Shown: piece by piece, positions 53,342-62,220 of the stretch
Layout of the letters: each line of letters opens with the position of its first letter
Numbering within the stretch: the first letter of the stretch is position 1
Source: an uncultured Bacilli bacterium
GTDB lineage: Bacteria > Bacillota_I > Bacilli_A > RF39 > UBA660
DNA length: 64,000 nucleotides
Assembly: GCA_934101795.1 (NCBI GenBank)
Contig: CAKORY010000002.1
Span: forward strand, 72,020-136,019
Reading direction: 5' to 3'
The notes under the pieces: generated by a model
The model's input: only the letters and a program-made list of their open reading frames with translations
What the model was told of the DNA's origin: nothing
Databases searched by the model: none
Made by a program: the position numbers and the translations under genes

Positions 53342-54105
53342 TGAAAGTTGTAGTGTTATCAAGTGGTTCTAAAGGTAATGTAACTTATTTAGAAACTAAA
53401 AATAAAAGATTTTTATTAGATGCTGGAAGAAATTATAAATATATTAATGAAAATTTAAAAGATATTGGAGTGGATATTAAATCAATTGATTATGTGGTTA
53501 TTACCCATAATCATTCAGACCATATTGCTGGTCTTAAAACGGTTTTGGATAAAACTGGAGCGGCACTTATTGTTAGTGAAAAGTTGTTTTATTCAATAGA
53601 AGATGTAAAATCTTATAAACATATTATTGTGCTTGAAGATGAAATAGACTTAGATGGAGTGCATATTACTTCATTTAAGTCTAGTCATGATGCACCAGAT
53701 TCTAGAAATTATGTTTTTGAAGAAGATGGAAAGAAAATATGTTATGTAACTGATACAGGATATGTTAATAATAAAAATTTTAAATATTTAAAGAATTTAG
53801 ATGTTTATCTTTTTGAAAGTAATCATGATATAGAACTTCTTACACATGGTCCTTATCCAGAATGGCTTAAAAGAAGAGTACTTTCTGATGAAGGCCACCT
53901 TTCTAATAAAGCATCATCATTTTATTTAACTAAGTTAATCGGAGATAAAACTAAGAAGATAGTATTAATTCACTTGAGTGAAACTAATAATACAGAAAGT
54001 GTAGCAATGGATACTATAAATAATACTTTTAAAGAATATGGTATTGATTTTGAAAATATTGAATGTGCTAGACAAAATGAAAAAACGGAAGTAATAGAAA
54101 TATGA
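53341..54105 (+). CDS. walJ: WalJ/YycJ-type metallo-beta-lactamase fold hydrolase
   Basis: This protein of 254 aa has the MBL metal motif THNHSDHIAGL, a later SSHDAPDS, VTDTGYV and terminal LIHLSETN. Its best match is the WalJ/YycJ group, which includes a 5'-3' exonuclease acting in mismatch repair and, in many Firmicutes, lies near the walRK and rlmH genes. It overlaps its neighbours on both sides by 1 and 4 nt. Confidence 0.88.
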   Translation: MKVVVLSSGSKGNVTYLETKNKRFLLDAGRNYKYINENLKDIGVDIKSIDYVVITHNHSDHIAGLKTVLDKTGAALIVSEKLFYSIEDVKSYKHIIVLEDEIDLDGVHITSFKSSHDAPDSRNYVFEEDGKKICYVTDTGYVNNKNFKYLKNLDVYLFESNHDIELLTHGPYPEWLKRRVLSDEGHLSNKASSFYLTKLIGDKTKKIVLIHLSETNNTESVAMDTINNTFKEYGIDFENIECARQNEKTEVIEI

Positions 54106-54539
54106 TTAAAATATTATGTATTGGTAAAATAAAAGAAGATTATTTAGATAAGTTAATAGATGATTATAAGAAAAGAATAGGTAAATATATTAAAATAGAA
54201 ATAGTTGAACTTAAAGATTTTGCTGATTATGATAAAGAGATTAATAATTTAGTAAAAAATATTAAAAAAAGTGATTATAATATTGGACTTGATTTAAGTG
54301 GAAAAATGATTACAAGTGTAGAATTTGCTGAAAAAATAGATAATGTTTTACCTAGAAATAGTAATATTACATTTATTATTGGTGGTTCTTTAGGGCTTAA
54401 TGATGAGGTTAGAAGTCTTTGTGATGAATTAATTAGTTTTTCAAAAATGACTTTTCCTCATGGTTTGTTTAGAGGTATTTTACTTGAACAAATTTATAGG
54501 GCTTGTAAGATTAATAATCATGAGATGTATCATAAGTGA
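54102..54539 (+). CDS. rlmH: 23S rRNA pseudouridine-1915 N3-methyltransferase
   Basis: RlmH methylates pseudouridine 1915 of helix 69 in 70S ribosomes. The 145-aa SPOUT protein has the knot motif FIIGGSLGLNDEV and the C-terminal HGLFRGILLEQIYRA block with the final H-Y-K residues. Start overlaps walJ by 4 nt (ATGA). Position after walJ is the normal Firmicutes order. Confidence 0.96.
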   Translation: MIKILCIGKIKEDYLDKLIDDYKKRIGKYIKIEIVELKDFADYDKEINNLVKNIKKSDYNIGLDLSGKMITSVEFAEKIDNVLPRNSNITFIIGGSLGLNDEVRSLCDELISFSKMTFPHGLFRGILLEQIYRACKINNHEMYHK

Positions 54540-54545
54540 GGTATT

Positions 54546-55346
54546 ATGGAAATAGAAAGAGTTAAAAATATGAAAGTAGCTTTGACACATGCAGGAAAGT
54601 TTCATGCAGATGATGTTTTTGGAGCTGCTTTTTTAAAGATTATAAATCCAGATATAGAAATTATAAGGAGTAATATTGTTTTAGATGATTTTGAAGGTTT
54701 AGTTTTTGATATAGGAATGGGTAGATTTGATCATCATATGGCTGATAATGAAGTTCGTGAAAATGATATTCCTTATGCTGCATTTGGTAAGTTATGGAGA
54801 GAATTTGCTCCATCTTTATATGGAAAGTATGTTTATGAAAGTATTGATAGAAAACTAATTCAGGATTTAGATTTAGCGGATAATACAGGAAGTTATAATG
54901 CTTTAGCAATTGCTATTGATGTTTTTAATCCTGAGAATGTAAAAAATAATGATAATGAATTTTTTGAAGCTATGGAGTTTGCTAAAAAAATACTTATAAA
55001 AATGATAGATAAACAAAAAAGATGTGAAAAGGATTTAGTTAAAGTAAAAAAGTATTATAAAGAAGCAAAAGATAAAAGAATAATTGTTTTGGATGAACCT
55101 CTTTTTTATAAAGATTATTTACCATTTACAGAAGCTGTTTATGTTGTGTATCCATCTAATAGAGGAGGATTTGCTGCGCAAGGGGTAACTATAAATCCAG
55201 ATACAAATGAACTTAAGAAAGATTTTCCAGAAAAGTGGGTTAAAAATCTTCCTCCATATTTAAGATTTTGTCATACAAGTAGATTTTTAATAGCTGCAGA
55301 TAGTTTCGAAGAAATTATGCATGCTACTCGGGAGGCTTTAAAATGA
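54546..55346 (+). CDS. MYG1-family (UPF0160) DHH-type nuclease
   Basis: This protein of 266 aa belongs to the MYG1 family, related to DHH phosphoesterases: THAGKFHADDVFGAAFL at the N-terminus, FDIGMGRFDHHM with the metal-binding Asp and His residues, and the C-terminal CHTSRFLIAADS. The eukaryotic protein is a 3'-5' RNA exonuclease; bacterial members are little studied. It lies 6 nt after rlmH and overlaps ung by 4 nt, so it is in a nucleic-acid maintenance operon. Confidence 0.88.
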   Translation: MEIERVKNMKVALTHAGKFHADDVFGAAFLKIINPDIEIIRSNIVLDDFEGLVFDIGMGRFDHHMADNEVRENDIPYAAFGKLWREFAPSLYGKYVYESIDRKLIQDLDLADNTGSYNALAIAIDVFNPENVKNNDNEFFEAMEFAKKILIKMIDKQKRCEKDLVKVKKYYKEAKDKRIIVLDEPLFYKDYLPFTEAVYVVYPSNRGGFAAQGVTINPDTNELKKDFPEKWVKNLPPYLRFCHTSRFLIAADSFEEIMHATREALK

Positions 55347-56002
55347 TTGGTAATGATTGGGATGAAAAGTTAAAAGTTATCTGGGATAGTGAAGGTTTTA
55401 AAAACTTTTATAGAAAAATTATGCATGAATATGATATTAAGGAAATTTATCCTCCGAAGGATTACATATTTAATGCTTTAAAGCTTACTAGTTATGAAAA
55501 TACTAAAGTTGTTATTGTGGGGCAAGATCCATATCATGGTAAAGGAGAAGCTCATGGGCTTTCATTTTCTGTGCAAAAAGGAGTAAGAATACCTCCATCA
55601 CTTCAAAATATTTATAAAGAATTAAATGATGATTTAGGTATCCCTCCGAAGGATAATGGAGATTTAACAAAATGGGCTGAGCAAGGGGTTCTTTTGCTTA
55701 ATGCTGTATTAACTGTTGAAAAAGATAAGGCCGCTAGTCATAGAAATTTGGGATGGGAGCCAATGACTGATTATATTATAAAACTTCTTAATTTAAAGGA
55801 TGAACCAGTTGTATTTATTTTATGGGGTAATTTTGCTAAAGAAAAAGCAAAACTTATTACTAATCCTCATCATTACATTATTACTAGCCCTCATCCTTCA
55901 CCTTTTTCTGCTTATTCAGGTTTTTTTGGTAGTAAACCATTTTCTAAAACTAATGAATTTTTATCTAAAAATGGGCTTGTACCAATTGATTGGTCAAAAT
56001 AA
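55343..56002 (+). CDS. ung: uracil-DNA glycosylase
   Basis: This 219-aa family 1 enzyme removes uracil from DNA. The catalytic Asp is in GQDPYHGKGEAHGLSFS (shown in part: GQDPYHGKGEAHG) and the DNA-intercalating loop with catalytic His is in SPHPSPFSAYSGFFGS (shown in part: HPSPFSAYSGF). It ends the operon from rplI; its stop codon is part of a terminator stem. Confidence 0.97.
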   Translation: MIGNDWDEKLKVIWDSEGFKNFYRKIMHEYDIKEIYPPKDYIFNALKLTSYENTKVVIVGQDPYHGKGEAHGLSFSVQKGVRIPPSLQNIYKELNDDLGIPPKDNGDLTKWAEQGVLLLNAVLTVEKDKAASHRNLGWEPMTDYIIKLLNLKDEPVVFILWGNFAKEKAKLITNPHHYIITSPHPSPFSAYSGFFGSKPFSKTNEFLSKNGLVPIDWSK

Positions 56003-56026
56003 GACTTGGGAAAACCAAGTCTTATT
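55998..56026 (+). terminator. terminator overlapping the ung stop
   Basis: A perfect 12-bp stem (55998-56009 with 56015-56026, loop GAAAA) includes the TAA stop of ung and is followed by TTCTTAGC. The T run is partly broken. Confidence 0.78.
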
Positions 56027-56120
56027 TCTTAGCTTATTTTAAGTATTAAATAAGCATTGGTAATTACATTGGGTAACAATTGTTATCATAGTTATATTGA
56101 AGTTTATTTTGTATATTATT

Positions 56121-57221
<1,101 letters not shown>

Positions 57222-57228
57222 TCAATAA

Positions 57229-57237
57229 TAATCTATG
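57229..57237 (-). promoter_or_regulatory. possible mother-cell (sigma-K/E-like) -10 box before the collagen-like gene
   Basis: On the minus strand CATAGATTA matches the CATAnnnTA form of mother-cell sigma -10 boxes and lies just before the AAAGGAG ribosome site. No equally clear -35 is seen; TATCATAAGCAC further upstream might contribute. It is suggestive only. Confidence 0.35.
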
Positions 57238-57344
57238 AAGTGAAAATGAATGTGCTTATGATACTTGTCCATTTTTTTTGTTGCACAAATATTTTGACTT
57301 CTTTTATACCCAGTAATTATGCAGGTTTGATAGAAGAAAATTAA

Positions 57345-57376
57345 TCGTGATACGACTGCGATACGAATTTCGTGAC
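57345..57376. repeat. candidate integrase arm sites at the left end of the mobile element
   Basis: Directly after the integrase stop are GATACGA at 57349-57355 and again at 57360-57366, and TCGTGA at 57345 and TTCGTGAC at 57369-57376. Short direct repeats next to int at the element end are typical of Tn916-type recombinase arm sites. The precise element boundary is not visible but must lie between about 57,240 and 57,349. Confidence 0.4.
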
Positions 57377-58566
57377 TATTTTTGCTGGAAATTCATTATT
57401 TTCTCATTCATTTCATGATAGTAATTTACCATTTCCTGTCTGGTAGATGGAATGAAATGAGCATACGTTTTTCTTACCGTTAAAGGATTGTCACCAATCA
57501 ATTTTCCAATATCAATTTCTGTGTAACCTTGTGCAAACAAAATACTAACAAGTGAATGTCTAAAACAGTGGGGAGTAAATTTTGCTGGTAGCTTACGCTG
57601 CCTTTTTTTATTTGCTCTGCCGATATATAAATCAAGATGTTTTTCAATTTCTCCTCTGCCAATTGGTGTATGACAATTTCCAAATATGTATTCATCCATT
57701 GAAAAGCCATCTCTATCAGATTCAGATTCATAAAAATCATTCAGATACTTAACAGTATAGTCATCAAGGTAATACGTTCTATAACTATTACGTGATTTTA
57801 ATTCTCCTTCGCTGCTATTTGCATCTGTAATCTGTCTTTCAATAAACAACTCTTTGGTACGTCTTTTGAAGTCATACCATTTCAATCCTCTAAGCTCACC
57901 AATGCGTAAACCAGTTTGCCAAAGTAACCAAAATAATGTGAAATATTTTGAATCATCAACTTCATGAATAAACGATTGAAATTGTTCCCAATTCCATATT
58001 ACCTTTTCTTTGATTTTGGCATCTCGCAATTTTGGCGGCTTAACGCTCTTAGTTGGATCGTATTTTATTTCGTAAACACGGTTGGCATAAGAATATAGCT
58101 GGGATAGTTTAGAAAAGTATTCTCTTATAGTTGTAATAGATAGTTTTTCTGAAGCAAGTTGATCCAACCACTCAGTTATTTCAGCTGCTTTGATTTTTCT
58201 TATATCCTTGTCATTAAAGAATGGAATAATACTTTTTTCAAAAACCTTTTTTCTGTTGTAGTAAGTACTATAGGCAAGATTTGATTTTTTACTTTCTATA
58301 TACCATTCAGCAAGTAAATTACTAATCTTCAATTCCTTTCCAATGGCTTGAATAGAAGTATTTGTTCCGTTGTTAATTCCTAACAGTTCTATCAATACAG
58401 TAGAAGTATTTTTTTGAAGTTTTGCCTTTAAAAGTTCATCGTAGGCTTCTGCATCCTTTTTAGATTGGAAACCTCGAACGGTTTTCTTTTTATATGTACC
58501 ATGGCTTACTGTGTAAGAAGTAGATATAAAATATGATTTTCGCTTTTTATCATAATAAACTGGCAT
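57376..58566 (-). CDS. int: tyrosine-type site-specific integrase
   Basis: This recombinase of 396 aa resembles integrases of Tn916-like conjugative and mobilisable elements. The N-terminal arm-binding domain (YYDKKRKSYFISTSY) is followed by a SAM-like core-binding domain and the catalytic domain with Arg in TGLRIGELRGLKW, His and Arg in HCFRHSL, His in TYAHFIPS and the final Tyr (VNYYHEM). All key residues are kept, so it should be active. The ATG at 58566 is preferred because AGGAAGGAG lies upstream; the TTG 9 nt earlier touches that site. It is transcribed toward the left element end. Confidence 0.93.
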   Translation of the reverse strand: MPVYYDKKRKSYFISTSYTVSHGTYKKKTVRGFQSKKDAEAYDELLKAKLQKNTSTVLIELLGINNGTNTSIQAIGKELKISNLLAEWYIESKKSNLAYSTYYNRKKVFEKSIIPFFNDKDIRKIKAAEITEWLDQLASEKLSITTIREYFSKLSQLYSYANRVYEIKYDPTKSVKPPKLRDAKIKEKVIWNWEQFQSFIHEVDDSKYFTLFWLLWQTGLRIGELRGLKWYDFKRRTKELFIERQITDANSSEGELKSRNSYRTYYLDDYTVKYLNDFYESESDRDGFSMDEYIFGNCHTPIGRGEIEKHLDLYIGRANKKRQRKLPAKFTPHCFRHSLVSILFAQGYTEIDIGKLIGDNPLTVRKTYAHFIPSTRQEMVNYYHEMNEKIMNFQQK

Positions 58567-58616
58567 ACACTTCAACTCCTTCCTGTTTAATATTTTCCTA
58601 AAAGGAATCTAAGTGG

Positions 58617-58636
58617 GGTAGCCGAATTCGGCTGCC
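58617..58636. repeat. 20-bp palindrome, left copy
   Basis: GGTAGCCGAATTCGGCTGCC is a near-perfect palindrome between int and the HTH gene, 10 nt after the HTH stop. A nearly identical copy is at 63971-63990. It may be a terminator stem (without a T run), an operator or a recombination/transfer site. Confidence 0.8.
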
Positions 58637-58646
58637 TTTATGACAA

Positions 58647-59009
58647 TTACAATTTATTTTCAATTGATTGCATTAAACTTAAATAAACTTCAAGTTCAGC
58701 ATTATCTGCTCTTGCAATAATTTCATCAAATGCTTTAAGCAATCTTAACCTTTGATAATAGAGTTCTTTTCCATTATCACTTTCAAGTATTTTTGTAAGT
58801 ATTTCTTTTTTAATACCTATAGTGTTAGAAATTGATTCAATAACTTTATCAGAAAAATTATTTTCATATTGACCATCAATTAGCTTATACAAAAATGCTC
58901 TACTTAATCCACATTTGTCAGCAAATGATTTTACTCCGTAAGTAGGTATAGTCATTTTAACTCTGTTCATGTAATCAATTACAATTTCATTTAATAAAAT
59001 CTTTGTCAT
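58647..59009 (-). CDS. HTH-type regulator of the mobile element
   Basis: This 120-aa protein has an N-terminal helix-turn-helix of the Xre-like kind (YGVKSFADKCGLSRAFLYKLIDGQY) and a helical C-terminal part. The first helices recognise DNA, probably the two operator-like repeats in the divergent gap 59010-59168. The ATG at 59009 follows AAGGTGG; upstream in-frame codons lack a ribosome site. As in many integrative elements, it is likely the switch between maintenance and mobility. I infer this from position. Confidence 0.75.
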   Translation of the reverse strand: MTKILLNEIVIDYMNRVKMTIPTYGVKSFADKCGLSRAFLYKLIDGQYENNFSDKVIESISNTIGIKKEILTKILESDNGKELYYQRLRLLKAFDEIIARADNAELEVYLSLMQSIENKL

Positions 59010-59060
59010 AAATAAACCACCTTTCTTAAACAATATATCATAGATTTTGAAAAATGTATA

Positions 59061-59123
59061 CACGTTTTGTCTACTTTAAAACGAAAATATCACATTTTAT
59101 ATTTACAGAGTAGACATATCGTG
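59061..59123. promoter_or_regulatory. paired inverted operator-like repeat in divergent promoter region
   Basis: CACGTTTTGTCTAC at 59061-59074 faces GTAGACATATCGTG at 59110-59123; the two arms match at 12 of 14 bases. They lie between the divergent HTH gene (minus) and the gene at 59169 (plus), next to their likely promoters. Binding by the HTH protein to control both directions is the simplest reading. Confidence 0.6.
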
Positions 59124-59168
59124 CTATATTTTTGTGGTAAGGTAGTAATAGGGAAGGTGGTGAATAAA

Positions 59169-59399
59169 ATGATTTTGACTGAGAAAAGTCAATCCTTACA
59201 TGAAAGAATGGAGAAACAATTAGTTTTTCTTAAAAAAGCAGCTCTAGTTGATGATACATTTAATGAGACAATTAGATTGATAAAAGATATGCGGAATGAA
59301 ATCAATAGTAGTGCTGCTGACGTTGAACGCTTTAATTCAATAGCTATTAAACTTGAAAAGGAAGTTGAAAGATTGAAGAAACAACGTAGAAATAATTAA
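59169..59399 (+). CDS. small coiled-coil hypothetical protein
   Basis: This 76-aa protein is almost fully helical and charged, with a heptad-like second half (VERFNSIAIKLEKEVERLKKQ), so it should form a coiled coil. I do not recognise it. The ATG at 59169 follows GGAAGGTGG; a GTG at 59160 overlaps this site. It is the first gene of the rightward gene set and the likely target of the divergent regulator. A hairpin follows. Confidence 0.65.
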   Translation: MILTEKSQSLHERMEKQLVFLKKAALVDDTFNETIRLIKDMRNEINSSAADVERFNSIAIKLEKEVERLKKQRRNN

Positions 59400-59400
59400 A

Positions 59401-59424
59401 AGAATTGGTTAATCCAATTCTCTT
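59401..59424 (+). terminator. hairpin, weak terminator
   Basis: AGAATTGG pairs with CCAATTCT around TTAAT, followed by CTTT only. It may reduce rather than stop transcription into the following genes. Confidence 0.55.
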
Positions 59425-59445
59425 TAGATGGGAAGGGAGAGATGT

Positions 59446-59721
59446 ATTATAAGCAAAGAAAACATCAATGTAGTAAGAAGAAAAATTCTGATGAAAGGAT
59501 ATGCCAACATATCAGATATAAGGAATTTCATGCCTTGCGGTTATGATCGAGCAAGGAAAATCTATAATCAAGAAAAAGCTAAAGCTGTAGAACTTAGAAA
59601 AGTATCGCTACGTGGTATTGAATCAAAAAAGTTACTACCTCTTGTATTTTTGACAGAATACGAAATCAATCAATATGCTGCGGAAGAAGAGAGGAGAGAG
59701 AAATGCAACGATTCAAAGTAA
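59446..59721 (+). CDS. small HTH-like protein of the mobile element, unusual start
   Basis: The protein of about 91 aa has a helix-turn-helix-like YANISDIRNFMPCGYDRARKIY region, as in excisionase-size regulators. The start is uncertain. An in-frame ATG at 59428 has no ribosome site and itself precedes the GGAAGGGAG site (59431-59439). The codon 6 nt after that site is ATT (59446), a rare start. The next ATG is at 59491. The only ATG near the site (59441) is in another frame and stops early. The end overlaps the next gene by 19 nt. Confidence 0.55.
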   Translation: MISKENINVVRRKILMKGYANISDIRNFMPCGYDRARKIYNQEKAKAVELRKVSLRGIESKKLLPLVFLTEYEINQYAAEEERREKCNDSK

Positions 59722-59885
59722 AGATATTTTATTTTCCAAAAGCTAATATAGTTTTAGAAAAAGAAAGAATAAACATATTTAAAAGAAATAATACTGTATT
59801 AAGAATCAAACATATTAAAACACCTGGCAGTGAAGAAAAAATATTAAAAGTCATTTATGTACCTAAAGATGAAAAAAAAGGATAG
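59703..59885 (+). CDS. small hypothetical protein
   Basis: This basic 60-aa protein has no recognised domain; it is predicted to be mostly beta-strands (FKVKIFYFPKANIVL and EKILKVIYVPKDE). GAGGAGAGAG precedes the ATG, in the end of the previous gene, so the two are coupled. Its start is well supported, its function unknown. After it, to 60132, are an imperfect GGATAG/CTATCC hairpin and a TATAAT at 60038-60043 but no further gene. Confidence 0.55.
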   Translation: MQRFKVKIFYFPKANIVLEKERINIFKRNNTVLRIKHIKTPGSEEKILKVIYVPKDEKKG

Positions 59886-60132
59886 CCAACCGATCAAAGT
59901 AAACTATCCAATGTTCAACGGTCAGATAAAACCTTCTTATTTCTAAGATAGGGGGAGAATACCTGACAAGACAATTATACCATTCATGTAAGCAAATAAA
60001 AAGACATAGTTTTAGTTTATAAACGACATGAAAAGTGTATAATAATGACATAGGTAAAGATATGAAACAAAATTTTGATTATAAGAACTACATTTTAAAA
60101 AGAAACATTTTGAAATATAAAAGGTGATAGAT

Positions 60133-60444
60133 ATGAATAGAAAGTATACAGATGTTTTATTGGCTGCTAAAGGAGTAAATCAGTCTGAATTGTCTGAGTT
60201 TCTATTACTATTGAAGGACTCAGGAATTATTACTGATGATACATGTTCCAGTGTTTTTATTATTAAAGAATCAAAAGAAAAAATAGCCACTAAGATGGGA
60301 ATTGGGATCAGACAAGTTGAGCGTATCATTTCTAAATGTGTTGAAGCTGGAATATTAAAGAAGAGTACCTATCGTGGAAAATACTATATAGATATGAGTA
60401 TTTATCCAACGGATAAACAAATTGAAGTTATAGATAAGCTGTAA
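60133..60444 (+). CDS. winged helix-turn-helix protein
   Basis: This 103-aa protein has a MarR/plasmid-regulator-like winged helix: KEKIATKMGIGIRQVERIISKCVEAGILKK (shown in part: GIGIRQVERIISKCVEAG) followed by the wing STYRGKYYID. It likely regulates element genes or helps replication. The ATG at 60133 follows AAAGGTGATAG; a GTG at 60124 is within that site. The next gene is 14 nt downstream. Confidence 0.68.
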   Translation: MNRKYTDVLLAAKGVNQSELSEFLLLLKDSGIITDDTCSSVFIIKESKEKIATKMGIGIRQVERIISKCVEAGILKKSTYRGKYYIDMSIYPTDKQIEVIDKL

Positions 60445-60458
60445 AAAGGAGTATTACT

Positions 60459-61013
60459 ATGTCCTCTGAAAATTTATTAGATAAGAATCGAAAAGAATGG
60501 CTTATGAGTCTTGCTGAAAAAGAAGCTGAGAGAACATCAGCTGAGCTTGAGCAGATATGGCAAGAGGAAAAGAGAAAACTGGCTGAAAAATGTCCTTACA
60601 GTAATGAAAAAGAACGAGAATTCTTTGGATATAAAGAAGAGGAAGAAAGACAGGCAGAACATGATAAAGAATATCCTATAAAAATAATATTTACTTATAA
60701 ACCAGCACTTGAGTATAAAACCAAGCAGGAAGCCATTGAATCTTTAAAAGTGCGTTTTAAAATGTCGCAGATCTATGACATATATGTGCCAATTTATGAT
60801 GAAATCTATGATCCAGTTTATTCATTCACAAGAAGAGAAGCCTATACGTTTATTAAAGCCTTACAAAAAGATAAAACTTTTAAAAAATATGAGCTTATTG
60901 AGGAATCAAGAGAAATGTTTAGAAAAGATTTAATTAAATATAACGAAAATCATGGAATAAGAGGTGAGGTAGATTGGAAGAAATACGAATCACAATTGAT
61001 GGTAAGCAAGTAA
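60459..61013 (+). CDS. hypothetical protein of the mobile element
   Basis: This 184-aa soluble protein is very rich in Glu and Lys. The first 75 residues are a charged helix, the rest mixed (IYDIYVPIYDEIYDPVYSF is a notable Tyr/Pro stretch). No known domain is recognised. AAAAGGAG lies before the ATG. Its end overlaps the following gene by 40 nt. Confidence 0.68.
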   Translation: MSSENLLDKNRKEWLMSLAEKEAERTSAELEQIWQEEKRKLAEKCPYSNEKEREFFGYKEEEERQAEHDKEYPIKIIFTYKPALEYKTKQEAIESLKVRFKMSQIYDIYVPIYDEIYDPVYSFTRREAYTFIKALQKDKTFKKYELIEESREMFRKDLIKYNENHGIRGEVDWKKYESQLMVSK

Positions 61014-61285
61014 CAATCAATACTTGTTTATCAAAAAAGCAACTTCTTGAAATATTGGATAAAGCACGTCTGAACGTGCAGCTTTCAATAGCAAAAGAAA
61101 AAGAAGATGAATTTACAGGCACTCGATGGAAAGTGATTGATGATAATTCACCATATTATCATCAGATGTTAACAGTGCAGTCTATTAATAACGACTTAAT
61201 ATATTTTAAATACGATTTAGATGATAGTTTAATTAAATGCAGTGTAGATCAGCTGACTGGTTTTGCAAGAATGGTAGATGAATAG
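60974..61285 (+). CDS. small hypothetical protein, TTG start
   Basis: This 103-aa protein begins with a TTG at 60974 after GAGGTGAGGT and overlaps the previous gene by 40 nt, which suggests coupled translation. The N-terminus (MEEIRITIDGKQVTI) is a beta hairpin and the C-terminal half (GTRWKVIDDNSPYYHQML) resembles small SH3-like folds. No function is recognised. Confidence 0.65.
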   Translation: MEEIRITIDGKQVTINTCLSKKQLLEILDKARLNVQLSIAKEKEDEFTGTRWKVIDDNSPYYHQMLTVQSINNDLIYFKYDLDDSLIKCSVDQLTGFARMVDE

Positions 61286-61309
61286 GCAACATAGAAAGGA
61301 GCAGTGCAG

Positions 61310-61792
61310 ATGAAAAAAGATGAAACACCAATTAATTATCAGAATATTGATTATGAACTGACAATAAAACGTGGATTAAATATCTGTGAACAAAATAAAA
61401 CTGCATTGCAAAACAGGTATCAATTGCTGCATTCATCTGCTGTGCGTTCTGCTTCTATGTATTCAGATATGCCACATAGTCCAAATTCAGGAAGCCAGTC
61501 AAATGAGCAGAAACTCTTGGAAATGGTAATGAAGGAAACTGATTCTTTATCAAACTACATGACTCTATTTAGAAAAATGGCACAGACTAGGAAAACACAT
61601 AACGAAGGATATTTTCTTTATAAGTATTATGTTATGGGTGTAGGTAAAGAAACAATATTTGATGAACTGGAAATAAAGTCTGATAAGAGAAAACGAAAAG
61701 CAGTGCAGGAAAATGCGTATCTTCTGGTTGCTATGGCTACCAATTCAGTAGCTTATAAAACTAATACAATAATTACTTTTAAATTAGATTAG
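61310..61792 (+). CDS. hypothetical protein, possible phage-type regulator
   Basis: This 160-aa protein is helical, with a variable Ser-rich middle (MPHSPNSGSQSNE) and a C-terminal part (VGKETIFDELEIKSDKRKRKAVQEN) that looks like a sigma-4/ArpU-type helix-turn-helix. That assignment is weak. The ATG at 61310 follows AAAGGAG with an 8-nt gap; a GTG at 61304 is too close. A terminator follows, closing this gene set before the replication origin. Confidence 0.6.
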   Translation: MKKDETPINYQNIDYELTIKRGLNICEQNKTALQNRYQLLHSSAVRSASMYSDMPHSPNSGSQSNEQKLLEMVMKETDSLSNYMTLFRKMAQTRKTHNEGYFLYKYYVMGVGKETIFDELEIKSDKRKRKAVQENAYLLVAMATNSVAYKTNTIITFKLD

Positions 61793-61816
61793 AGTAGTCA
61801 AAAGATTACTCTTTTA
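61791..61816 (+). terminator. terminator before the origin region
   Basis: AGAGTA at 61791 pairs with TACTCT at 61807-61812 around a 10-nt loop and is followed by TTTT. Confidence 0.65.
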
Positions 61817-61907
61817 TTATGGAAAAATAATTAATGGAACCGTTATTTTATAATTAGTAATTTATTCAGAACATAGGGTAAAGGGAATAAAAAGTCATAG
61901 AAAAGTT

Positions 61908-61946
61908 CTAAAAAAGGATAGAAAAGTGCCTAAAAAAGGATAGAAA
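61908..61946 (+). repeat. pair of 17-bp direct repeats at 22-bp spacing
   Basis: CTAAAAAAGGATAGAAA occurs at 61908-61924 and 61930-61946, 22 nt apart. The period equals that of the iterons at 62044 though the bases differ. They lie before an AT-rich stretch (61950-62040) that may be the melting region. The gap 61817-62220 holds no gene other than these origin features. Confidence 0.7.
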
Positions 61947-62043
61947 TAAAATTCACTTATGATTTTTATTAAATCATCATCTTTTTAATCTTTTTTAATA
62001 TTTTAAGCATTCATAATTTAGCTTAATTATGCGAATAATTAAT

Positions 62044-62153
62044 GGAATAGGTGGAAAGAAAACTCGGAATAGGTGGAAAGAAAACTCGGAATAGGTGGAA
62101 AGAAAACTCGGAATAGGTGGAAAGAAAACTCGGAATAGGTGGAAAGAAAACTC
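62044..62153 (+). repeat. five tandem 22-bp iterons (plasmid-type replication origin)
   Basis: Five exact, directly adjoining 22-bp copies, each starting GGAATAGGTGG and ending AAAACTC, start at 62044, 62066, 62088, 62110 and 62132; a partial sixth (GGAAT) follows. They end 67 nt before the Rep_3 gene. Iterons in this position bind the initiator, both to start replication and to repress rep. The absence of spacers and the exact identity exclude CRISPR. Confidence 0.92.
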
Positions 62154-62220
62154 GGAATTTCATAAAGAAAATATTGACACAAAAATAAAAAGAAGTAACA
62201 TAAAAATAGAGGTAACTCTT

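Noticed and set aside
62044..62153. Five tandem repeats looked like a CRISPR array at first sight
   Set aside because: The 22-bp units adjoin directly with no spacers and lie before a Rep_3 initiator gene, so they are iterons. No cas genes are present.
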